Positions 1 through 5,712 of a stretch of 6,370 bases of DNA are shown here, one piece after another; positions within the stretch are counted from its first letter, which is position 1, and each line of letters begins with the position of its first letter. The stretch spans positions 1 to 6,370 of the forward strand of contig CAZVAO010000119.1 of the NCBI GenBank assembly GCA_964625175.1, read 5' to 3'. The notes under the pieces were generated by a model. The model had not been told where the DNA came from and did not search any database. It saw only the letters and a program-made list of their open reading frames with translations. This stretch comes from CAZVAO01 sp964625175 (GTDB taxonomy: Bacteria > Bacillota > UBA994 > PWPR01). The position numbers and the translations under genes are program-made.

Positions 1-17
1 TAGAAGGGATGATATTA

Positions 18-254
18 ATGGCTAAACAAGTGTTTCTTTATTCTATGGATGGTTGACCAGCCTGCGCGGAGATTAAACGATACTTCGCAGCTAATCAGGT
101 AGATTATGTACTCAAAGACATTCACAAAGATGCTACCGCTCGCAAAGAGCTTGTAAAAGACTATAAGAGTCGCAGTGTACCGACCACCGTTATCGATGGA
201 GAAATCATCATCGGCTTCGTTGAATCGAAATTAGCTGAAGCATTAGGCTTGTAG
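18..254 (+). CDS. Selenocysteine-containing glutaredoxin-like protein (UGA at 54-56 read as Sec)
   Basis: Probable small cytoplasmic thiol/disulfide oxidoreductase of the glutaredoxin/NrdH/YruB-like group, 78 residues. The start ATG is preceded by AAGGGA at 4-9. Read through the in-frame TGA (codon 13), the protein has a beta strand (VFLYSM, 5-10), the active site D-G-U-P-A-C with Sec13 and Cys16, a helix with K/R residues, the cis-proline motif S-V-P (P55), and the closing IDGEIIIGF (59-67) typical of this family. Downstream of the TGA the frame stays open for 65 codons to TAG, and both length and motif order match an intact single-domain glutaredoxin. The TGA falls exactly at the nucleophilic Cys of the family CxxC motif, which argues for selenocysteine and against a random nonsense mutation. 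Natural UxxC glutaredoxin-like proteins are known in anaerobic bacteria. A Cys-to-stop pseudogene or sequencing error is the alternative. Its reductant and targets are unknown. Confidence 0.88.
59..92 (+). promoter_or_regulatory. Candidate bacterial SECIS element
   Basis: An imperfect stem-loop begins immediately after the UGA and lies inside the coding sequence, as bacterial SECIS elements do. The upper stem is GCGGAG (66-71) with CTTCGC (83-88), six pairs including one G-U. The 11-base apical loop (72-82) starts 16 bases after the UGA. The lower stem pairs 59-60 with 91-92 and 62-63 with 89-90, leaving bulges at 61 and 64-65. Opening the top pair puts G71 first in the loop, in line with the known preference for a G at the loop's 5' side. 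An alternative lower pairing uses TGCG/CGCA. It would recruit SelB with Sec-tRNA. Folding was done by eye. Confidence 0.6.
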
Positions 255-297
255 ACAATCTTACCAAAGTAAGCAATATTATTAATGTTTTATGATG

Positions 298-337
298 AAG
301 GACATCCCTTTGTGTTGAGGGGGTGCCCTTTATTTTT
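298..337 (+). terminator. Rho-independent terminator after the selenoprotein gene
   Basis: The arms AAGGACATCCC (298-308) and GGGGTGCCCTT (320-330) form an 11-position stem with one A-C mismatch and one G-U pair, closing an 11-base loop. The run TTTATTTTT (329-337) follows. It sits 43 bases after the stop codon and separates the selenoprotein transcript from the regulator gene. Confidence 0.8.
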
Positions 338-408
338 AGTTCACAAGCGCTTATTAAGATATGATTATGAAATAGGTTCATTTCTAGAAGGTATTTGCAG
401 GATATAGG

Positions 409-437
409 TTGCATCAGAGGTGTTTATTCCTTATGAT
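409..437 (+). promoter_or_regulatory. Possible promoter with overlapping inverted repeat upstream of the TetR gene
   Basis: TTGCAT (409-414) and TATGAT (432-437) are separated by exactly 17 bases and resemble sigma-A -35 and -10 boxes. The -10 matches consensus at five of six positions, but the -35 at only three. An imperfect inverted repeat, ATCAGAGG (413-420) against CCTTATGAT (429-437), spans the same bases. Autoregulating TetR proteins usually bind such sites, so this could be an operator. The rest of 338-466 shows no gene; ATAGGTT occurs twice (372-378 and 404-410). Confidence 0.35.
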
Positions 438-466
438 AGTGTTATTGAAGATGAGGTGATTCTGTT

Positions 467-1078
467 ATGCCCAAAATAATAAAAGATCTCGATCAGAAGA
501 TTCTTAAGGCGGCCAGTGAGCTTTTTAGAAGTCAAGGCTATGATCAAGCGGATATCCGGCAGATTGCAGCTAAAGCCAATATTGCTGTCGGAACTCTGTA
601 TAATTACTACCGCAATAAGGAAGAATTATTTGCGGCTGTCGTTCACAATTATTTGCAGGATGGTTGGTCAGAGATTGATACCCACGTGATTGGGGATGAT
701 CCTGAGCGGCTATTGTATGAGCTTCTGGTGGCAATCCAGAACCAGATGAATGGTAACGAACATGCTGTTTGGCAACACATTATGCAGCGTGCTCAACCTC
801 GTAATGGCGTGCAGCCAGCACTGATGGAAATTAAAAAGTCCGTAATGGATGTCATGAGCGTTATGGTTAATCGTATTGAAAAAAACATCCAAGAGATTCG
901 CCGAAAATATTCGAGTGAACCGCTACCCCAACCAATTGCATATCGGCTAGCAATGACAATCATTTTAGCGATGTTCCCATTAACGCATTTATTGCCGATT
1001 GCAGAGTCGTCGTTGACCGTCGATTACTTCATGACATTAGTAAAAAGTGTATGCCTTCAGGAGGTTTTTAATAGATGA
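467..1078 (+). CDS. TetR/AcrR-family transcriptional regulator
   Basis: DNA-binding repressor-type protein of 203 residues, the usual TetR length. The N-terminal domain (about 8-56) carries the family pattern: ILKAASELFRSQGY, then the helix-turn-helix D-I-R-Q-I-A-A-K-A-N-I-A-V-G-T-L-Y-N-Y-Y (29-48), then the closing N-K-E-E-L-F. Residues 60-203 are helical and variable, the ligand-binding and dimer domain; no ligand can be read from it. GAGGTG (453-458) lies eight bases before the ATG. The stop codon overlaps the start of the following nucleotidase-like gene by four bases, so the two are translationally coupled. It probably controls its own operon; control of the amidohydrolases further right is only a possibility. 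The family call is firm, the regulon unknown. Confidence 0.93.
   Translation: MPKIIKDLDQKILKAASELFRSQGYDQADIRQIAAKANIAVGTLYNYYRNKEELFAAVVHNYLQDGWSEIDTHVIGDDPERLLYELLVAIQNQMNGNEHAVWQHIMQRAQPRNGVQPALMEIKKSVMDVMSVMVNRIEKNIQEIRRKYSSEPLPQPIAYRLAMTIILAMFPLTHLLPIAESSLTVDYFMTLVKSVCLQEVFNR
1059..1064 (+). promoter_or_regulatory. Ribosome binding site inside the TetR gene fixing the start of the next gene
   Basis: AGGAGG lies within the last codons of the regulator gene, ten bases before the ATG at 1075. It supports the overlapping ATGA start of the HAD-family gene. Confidence 0.8.
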
Positions 1079-1662
1079 TTAACATTGGAATAGATATTGA
1101 TGGCACTCTAACGGTGCCTGACTTTTGGGTTAAACCCATGAATAAGCATTTTAACCACCAATATACGCCCAGTTCGTGTGAAGAATACGATTGGCTAAAG
1201 GTCTTCAATATTGGTCGGGAAGAGTTCGAGCACTTCTATCGCAATCATGGGAATGAGATGCATTTCAATGCCGACATTCGCCCTAGTGTTGTAGCAACCA
1301 TTCAGAAGTGGGCGAACACATACAAACTCTACTATTTAACTGCCCGTCAAACTTGGCTAACTGAAACGACTTCAGCTTGGCTTAATAAATATCAGCTGCC
1401 TGGCGAGGTGTTCGTTTTGGGAACCCATAATAAACTGCCGAAAGCCCTAGAATTAAATTGTGCGATTTTTATTGAGGACAATTATGAAGTTGCCTGTCAA
1501 TTAGCTGCTGGGGGAATACACGTTGTTCTATTAGACTGTGCCTATAATCGCAAACCGCTACCAGATGCCTCAATTACCCGAGTAAGTAATTGGGATGAGG
1601 TGGCGATTGAAGTGGAGAAGTTAACACTGCACTTAGAAGGCCAAGGAACAGATGAAGCATGA
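1075..1662 (+). CDS. HAD-superfamily hydrolase, putative 5'-nucleotidase (NT5C/YqfW-like)
   Basis: A 195-residue soluble protein of the haloacid dehalogenase fold. Motif I is D-I-D-G-T-L-T near the N-terminus (nucleophile D7, acid/base D9). Motif II is Y-Y-L-T-A-R (T89, R91), K120 or K123 is a candidate for the motif III lysine, and motif IV is I-E-D-N (E134, D135). A short helical cap fits between motifs I and II (about 15-65). Size and the D-I-D-G-T / L-T-A-R / I-E-D-N layout resemble bacterial putative nucleotidases such as YqfW and the deoxy-pyrimidine 5'-nucleotidase type C group, which remove phosphate from nucleoside monophosphates. The exact substrate is an inference; another small phosphate ester is possible. 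It is translationally coupled to the TetR gene, so its amount probably follows the regulator's expression. Confidence 0.8.
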   Translation: MINIGIDIDGTLTVPDFWVKPMNKHFNHQYTPSSCEEYDWLKVFNIGREEFEHFYRNHGNEMHFNADIRPSVVATIQKWANTYKLYYLTARQTWLTETTSAWLNKYQLPGEVFVLGTHNKLPKALELNCAIFIEDNYEVACQLAAGGIHVVLLDCAYNRKPLPDASITRVSNWDEVAIEVEKLTLHLEGQGTDEA

Positions 1663-1673
1663 AATCCAAATGA

Positions 1674-1704
1674 GAAGAGCTCTACGGGGTTCTTCTTTTA
1701 TTTT
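1674..1704 (+). terminator. Rho-independent terminator closing the TetR-nucleotidase operon
   Basis: GAAGAGCTC (1674-1682) pairs with GGGTTCTTC (1687-1695) across a four-base TACG loop, with two G-U pairs, and is followed by TTTTATTTT. It begins 12 bases after the stop codon, so the amidohydrolase downstream likely has its own promoter. Confidence 0.85.
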
Positions 1705-1914
1705 AGTAGCTTTTTGTGGAGGACACTGTTGATTAGCTGTTAGGGGAGAATGTAGTAGTTGATTAGAAGGTTATTAGAGTGGCTTAGGGCGAGGTGGGAA
1801 CATCCCCGTATGAGATCGGTACCGCAAAAAACTTTGTGCAAATTTATTTTTAAGCAGGGGATAACGCAGCAATAACGAAATTTAGCAATAACAATTAGAA
1901 GGGGAGATGCGAAG
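1705..1914 (+). promoter_or_regulatory. Leader/promoter region of the first amidohydrolase with short repeats
   Basis: About 210 bases with no credible gene. GTTGATTAG occurs at 1728-1736 and again at 1758-1766, exactly 30 bases apart. An 8-base palindrome CGGTACCG lies at 1817-1824. AGCAATAAC is repeated at 1868-1876 and 1884-1892, close to the start codon. A small hairpin GGGA-ACA-TCCC precedes the palindrome. These are plausible protein-binding sites or leader RNA parts. I could not identify a convincing -35/-10 pair. The ribosome binding site AAGGGGAG (1899-1906) is strong. Confidence 0.4.
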
Positions 1915-3345
1915 ATGAATATTAAGAAATACATTGATGATCACAAACAGCTATTTATTGATGTCAATGACAAGATCTGGGATTATGCGGAAACTCGATT
2001 TGAGGAATATCAATCGGCAGAGCTATTGTGTGCAGAACTTGAAAAAGCAGGCTTTAAGGTAACGAAAGGTGTTGCCAATATGCCAACGGCATTTGTGGGA
2101 GAATTTGGTCAAGGCAAGCCTGTCATCGGTATTCTCGGTGAATATGATGCACTCTCTGGCTTAAGTCAAGCGGGTGGTGTTTCAGAGTACAAGCCACTGG
2201 TTAGTGGTGAGCCTGGACATGGTTGTGGCCACAACTCCCTCGGCACGGGTGCTTTGGCAGCGGTTATGGCCGTACGTGAATATTTAATTGCTGAAGGTTT
2301 GAGTGGCACGATTCGCTATTATGGGTGTCCAGGGGAAGAAGGCGGTTCAGGGAAAGCGTATATGGCACGTGCTGGTCTTTTTGACGATGTGGATGCCGCA
2401 CTGACCTGGCATCCCGGTGGAATTAACATGGTTCGTTCTGCGAGCAGTAACGCCAATTTCCAGGTTTATTACCGTTTCCACGGACGCGCTGCCCATGCTG
2501 CAGCTGTTCCTCACTTGGGTCGATCGGCACTTGATGCTGTGACACTCATGAATGTTGGCGTTAACTTCCTCCGCGAACATGTGATTCCCGAGGCGCGTAT
2601 GCATTACGCAATTCTCAATACCGGCGGTTCTGCCCCTAATGTTGTACAGCCTGAGGCGGAAGTTCTCTATTTACTGCGTGCGCCCGAACTGGACTATGTG
2701 CGTGATATGTATGAGCGTGTGAATGATATTGCCCGCGGTGCTGCACTGATGACAGGCACTACTCTGGATATCGTATTTGATAAAGGCTGCTCTAATTATA
2801 TTGCGAATCACACGATCGGCAAAATCATGGATGAGAAGCTGCGTGAAGCGGTTGCGGAAACGGTTTATACCGCTGAAGAACTGGCTTATGCGGATGAAAT
2901 CAGCAAAACTTTCCCCAAAGCAGAGGGTGCCTTTGACAAGATGAAACCACTGATGGATGATGCGGGTCGCCAGTTGGCTAAGGAATTGGAAACGAAGACG
3001 ATCTGTGATCAGGTCCTTCCTTACCTCATGGGTATGAAAGCGAGTGCCGGATCCACCGATGTTGGGGATACCAGCTGGGTAACGCCCACCGCTCAATTCC
3101 GCGGAACCTGCTGTGCTCTTGGAACACCAGGCCATTCCTGGCAATTTGTTGCACAAAACAATACGGGTATTGCCCATAAAGGGATGCTGGCAGCCGGTAA
3201 GGCAATGGCTTTGACAGCGGTTGAATTGATGCAGCGTCCAGACGTAATTGCCAAGGCCAAAGCAGAATTCGAAGAGTCGATGAATGGTCGCAAATATATT
3301 TGTCCGATTCCCGACGGTGTAGAACCAGCCATCCATCGCCAATAG
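1915..3345 (+). CDS. M20-family metallo-amidohydrolase, AbgB-like (copy 1)
   Basis: A 476-residue cytoplasmic peptidase-family M20 enzyme, most like AbgB, the B subunit of p-aminobenzoyl-glutamate hydrolase (E. coli AbgB is about the same length). It is expected to hydrolyse an amide bond between an acyl or aryl group and an amino acid. Visible motifs: I-L-G-E-Y-D-A-L-S-G (73-82); the metal site G-H-G-C-G-H-N (101-107, C104 and H106); P-G-E-E-G-G (139-144, E141/E142); W-H-P-G-G (H166); the lid/dimerisation domain from about 180 to 295 with G-R-A-A-H-A (190-195); S-T-D-V-G-D (380-385) and G-T-P-G-H-S-W (H407). No signal peptide or membrane segment is seen. A near twin follows 217 bases downstream. 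No AbgA partner or AbgT transporter lies in the window, so substrate is unproven; other N-acyl amino acids or dipeptides are possible. Confidence 0.9.
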   Translation: MNIKKYIDDHKQLFIDVNDKIWDYAETRFEEYQSAELLCAELEKAGFKVTKGVANMPTAFVGEFGQGKPVIGILGEYDALSGLSQAGGVSEYKPLVSGEPGHGCGHNSLGTGALAAVMAVREYLIAEGLSGTIRYYGCPGEEGGSGKAYMARAGLFDDVDAALTWHPGGINMVRSASSNANFQVYYRFHGRAAHAAAVPHLGRSALDAVTLMNVGVNFLREHVIPEARMHYAILNTGGSAPNVVQPEAEVLYLLRAPELDYVRDMYERVNDIARGAALMTGTTLDIVFDKGCSNYIANHTIGKIMDEKLREAVAETVYTAEELAYADEISKTFPKAEGAFDKMKPLMDDAGRQLAKELETKTICDQVLPYLMGMKASAGSTDVGDTSWVTPTAQFRGTCCALGTPGHSWQFVAQNNTGIAHKGMLAAGKAMALTAVELMQRPDVIAKAKAEFEESMNGRKYICPIPDGVEPAIHRQ

Positions 3346-3562
3346 TCTTGACATCAGATCAGATGGAGGGGGTTCGATTTTCCCTCAAATCTTTCGGCAA
3401 GGTTAGTAGAGAGCCGTGAAGTTTTCTTGCATAAAATGAGAACTCGGATCGCGGGAGACTTCAGTGCGATAATTTTTTTAGGGGTCTTATGGGGGTTTTT
3501 GCAGGGAATTAGCAATGATTATGGAACGTTTAAATAATAAGATATGAGAGGAGTCTCTAAAA
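3346..3562 (+). promoter_or_regulatory. Structured spacer between the two amidohydrolase genes
   Basis: 217 bases without a gene. A first hairpin, GAGGGGG (3366-3372) with TTCCCTC (3380-3386), has no U-run and is a weak terminator at best. A second hairpin, ATCGC (3448-3452) with GCGAT (3466-3470), is followed by AA and seven T (3473-3479), terminator-like but short. TGAAGT (3417-3422) can pair instead with ACTTCA (3458-3463), which would exclude that hairpin. The ribosome binding site GAGAGGAG (3546-3553) lies nine bases before the ATG and can form a four-pair GAGA/TCTC hairpin with GGAG in the loop. No clear promoter boxes were found. Confidence 0.4.
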
Positions 3563-4993
3563 ATGGATATGAAAAAGTACATTGATGATCACAAGCAGTT
3601 ATTCATCGAGGTCAATGACAAAATTTGGGATTATGCGGAAACTCGATTTGAAGAATATCAATCGGCAGACTTGTTATGTGCAGAACTCGAAAAAGCAGGC
3701 TTTACGGTTACAAAAGGTGTTGCCAATATGCCAACGGCATTTGTCGGAGAGTTTGGTCATGGCAAGCCTGTCATTGGTATTCTGGGTGAATACGATGCGC
3801 TTTCGGGTTTAAGTCAAGAAGGTGGTGTTTCAGAGTACAAGCCACTGGTTAGTGGTGAGCCGGGGCATGGTTGTGGCCATAACTCCCTTGGCACGGGTGC
3901 TTTGGCGGCGGTTATGGCTGTGCGTGAATATTTGATTGCAGAAGGATTGAGTGGCACCATCCGTTATTACGGCTGTCCAGGAGAAGAAGGTGGCTCAGGG
4001 AAAGCGTATATGGCGCGTGCTGGCTTGTTTGATGATGTAGATGCTGCACTGACCTGGCACCCAGGTGGTCAAAACTCAGTCTGGACAACGAGTAGTCTCG
4101 CAAATTTCCAAGTTTATTATCGCTTCCATGGTCGCGCTGCCCATGCGGCTGGGGCGCCTCATTTAGGTCGCTCTGCTCTTGATGCAGTTGAACTGATGAA
4201 TGTTGGCGTTAACTTCTTGCGTGAGCATGTCATCCCTGAAGCACGTATGCACTATGCGATTCTGAATTCTGGCGGTTCTGCCCCCAATGTCGTTCAGGCA
4301 GAAGCCGAAGTGCTCTATTTGATGCGTGCTCCGCAATTAGACTATGTACGTGATATGTATGAGCGTATTAATGACATTGCCAAAGGTGCCGCACTCATGA
4401 CGGGTACCACTTTGGAGATTGTTTTTGATAAGGGCTGTTCAAATTATATTCCTAACGGTGTTTTGGGAGATGTGCTCTATGATAAACTACAAGAAGTGGT
4501 TGCTGATGTTGAATATACCGCCGAAGAGCAAACCTATGCTCAAGAAATTAGCAAGACCTTCCCTAAGGCGGCTAGCCCGTTTGCCACATTGAAACCACTC
4601 GTTGACGAAGAAGGCCGCAAGCTTCTCAACTACCTTGAAACGCAGCATATCTGTGATAAAGTGGTGCCTTATGTCAAAATTGACAAGGCCATGCCTGGTT
4701 CTACGGACGTAGGAGATGTGAGTTGGGTTACCCCGACTGCCCAATTCTCGGGAGTCGGTTGTGCGATAGGCACGCCAGGGCACTCTTGGCAGTATGTTGC
4801 TCAGAATAATACCGGAATCGCTCATAAGGGCGTATTAATAGCGGGTAAAACATTAGCCTTAGCTGCGGTTGAGATAATGAAAAATCCTGAATTAATCACA
4901 AAAGCCCAAGAAGAATTGATCGAGAAATTGGATGGCAGAACCTATATTTGCCCAATTCCAGAGGGTGTAGAGCCCGCAATCCGTCGCAATTAA
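3563..4993 (+). CDS. M20-family metallo-amidohydrolase, AbgB-like (copy 2)
   Basis: Tandem paralogue of the preceding gene, also 476 residues and alignable with it without gaps. All metal-site motifs are kept: G-H-G-C-G-H-N (101-107), P-G-E-E-G-G (139-144), W-H-P-G-G (H166), S-T-D-V-G-D (380-385) and G-T-P-G-H-S-W (H407), so it should be active. By hand count about 23 of the first 296 residues differ from copy 1, against roughly 68 of the last 180. A small cluster of changes follows H166 (170-180: QNSVWTTSSLA here, INMVRSASSNA in copy 1). Predicted cytoplasmic, cleaving an amide-linked amino-acid conjugate, probably with a specificity different from copy 1. The two could also form a mixed dimer, since E. 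coli AbgA and AbgB work as a pair; this is speculation. A strong terminator follows. Confidence 0.9.
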   Translation: MDMKKYIDDHKQLFIEVNDKIWDYAETRFEEYQSADLLCAELEKAGFTVTKGVANMPTAFVGEFGHGKPVIGILGEYDALSGLSQEGGVSEYKPLVSGEPGHGCGHNSLGTGALAAVMAVREYLIAEGLSGTIRYYGCPGEEGGSGKAYMARAGLFDDVDAALTWHPGGQNSVWTTSSLANFQVYYRFHGRAAHAAGAPHLGRSALDAVELMNVGVNFLREHVIPEARMHYAILNSGGSAPNVVQAEAEVLYLMRAPQLDYVRDMYERINDIAKGAALMTGTTLEIVFDKGCSNYIPNGVLGDVLYDKLQEVVADVEYTAEEQTYAQEISKTFPKAASPFATLKPLVDEEGRKLLNYLETQHICDKVVPYVKIDKAMPGSTDVGDVSWVTPTAQFSGVGCAIGTPGHSWQYVAQNNTGIAHKGVLIAGKTLALAAVEIMKNPELITKAQEELIEKLDGRTYICPIPEGVEPAIRRN

Positions 4994-5009
4994 CTAATGT
5001 GATGATGGG

Positions 5010-5037
5010 GAGGCTCAAATACCTGGGCCTCTTTTTT
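5010..5037 (+). terminator. Rho-independent terminator after the second amidohydrolase
   Basis: GAGGCTC (5010-5016) pairs with GGGCCTC (5025-5031) across an eight-base loop, with one U-G pair, followed by six T. It begins 17 bases after the stop codon and isolates the amidohydrolase transcript from the zinc-ribbon operon. Confidence 0.88.
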
Positions 5038-5080
5038 ATTATAAATGAGTAGGTTATACCATTGAGTTGGAGGGAGATTA

Positions 5081-5695
5081 ATGTCTAAGTTTTGTACAAA
5101 ATGTGGCACACAATTAGAAGATAGTGATAAGTTTTGCTATAAATGTGGAAATGCCTTAGGGACCGATCCTCGCAGAGAGAGTCGCCCAGTGAAAAGCGTT
5201 GCAGAGCCCACCATTAAGCGCGAACCTGTGCTGTTTGCTTTTATGGGGAATCTTAAAACAGGCGCTTTGCGTTCTAAATCCATGATATTCCTCATTACTG
5301 CGGAACGGCTAGCACTGATTAAATATGATCAGAAGAAAATGGCTGCTTTCAGTAAGCAGATTAATGAAGAAGCAAAAGCGGCTGGGCTGGGCATGCTGAA
5401 GAGAATGGGGGAAGCACTGAAAGTCTCTAGGCGCTTTATTGAGATGTATCAACAACAGGATATTGAAACCAGTCTGCAAGAGGATCGTGAGAATTTCTCT
5501 ATTTACCATCAATATGTAACGGGTGCGAAACTGCGACTTGGCCATCACAGTCACGATGAGGATAATAATAAAACCCCGACCCGATTAGAGATCCGCACGG
5601 GTAGCGAAAAATACAAAATTAGCACAACGGATTTAAGCATTAATAAAGCGTTGCGCAATATGTTGCGCGAAGTGTATGGCCACCGTTTGAAATAA
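5081..5695 (+). CDS. Zinc-ribbon domain protein of unknown function
   Basis: A 204-residue soluble protein. The N-terminus is a classic zinc ribbon, F-C-T-K-C-G (C5, C8) and F-C-Y-K-C-G (C19, C22), separated by ten residues, followed by a charged linker to about residue 45. The middle part (about 46-85: P-V-L-F-A-F-M-G-N-L-K-T-G ... F-L-I-T-A-E-R-L-A-L-I-K-Y-D) has the strand-rich look of bacterial PH-like domains, a tentative resemblance. A helical, charged stretch follows (about 85-150), then more strands and a basic C-terminal helix. GGAGGGAG (5069-5076) precedes the ATG. Zinc ribbons of this type often open Firmicutes proteins that act at the membrane, and the next gene, 17 bases on, encodes a membrane protein, so a joint role is likely. 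No specific function can be assigned. Confidence 0.8.
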   Translation: MSKFCTKCGTQLEDSDKFCYKCGNALGTDPRRESRPVKSVAEPTIKREPVLFAFMGNLKTGALRSKSMIFLITAERLALIKYDQKKMAAFSKQINEEAKAAGLGMLKRMGEALKVSRRFIEMYQQQDIETSLQEDRENFSIYHQYVTGAKLRLGHHSHDEDNNKTPTRLEIRTGSEKYKISTTDLSINKALRNMLREVYGHRLK

Positions 5696-5712
5696 TAAAA
5701 GGAGGTAGAGAA

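Noticed and set aside
18..56. The first gene as a 12-codon peptide or a nonsense pseudogene
   Set aside because: The frame downstream is intact and family-like, and the TGA sits exactly at the redox-active position with a hairpin just after it; selenocysteine explains this better.
1790..1830. T-box-like leader suggested by GGTACCGC before the first amidohydrolase
   Set aside because: Only eight bases match the T-box antiterminator core, the preceding bases do not fit the TGG part, no specifier stem is visible, and no terminator follows.
2671..3354. 227-codon open frame on the minus strand inside amidohydrolase copy 1
   Set aside because: It lies fully antisense to a strongly supported M20 gene, has no recognisable domain, and reflects codon bias of the real frame.
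3366..3386. Hairpin after copy 1 as a rho-independent terminator
   Set aside because: The stem is reasonable (seven pairs, two G-U), but the bases after it are AAATCTTT, not a U-run.
3488..3506. Sigma-54-like promoter (TGGGGG...TTGCA) upstream of copy 2
   Set aside because: The spacing between the GG and GC elements is one to two bases too short for a sigma-54 -24/-12 site.
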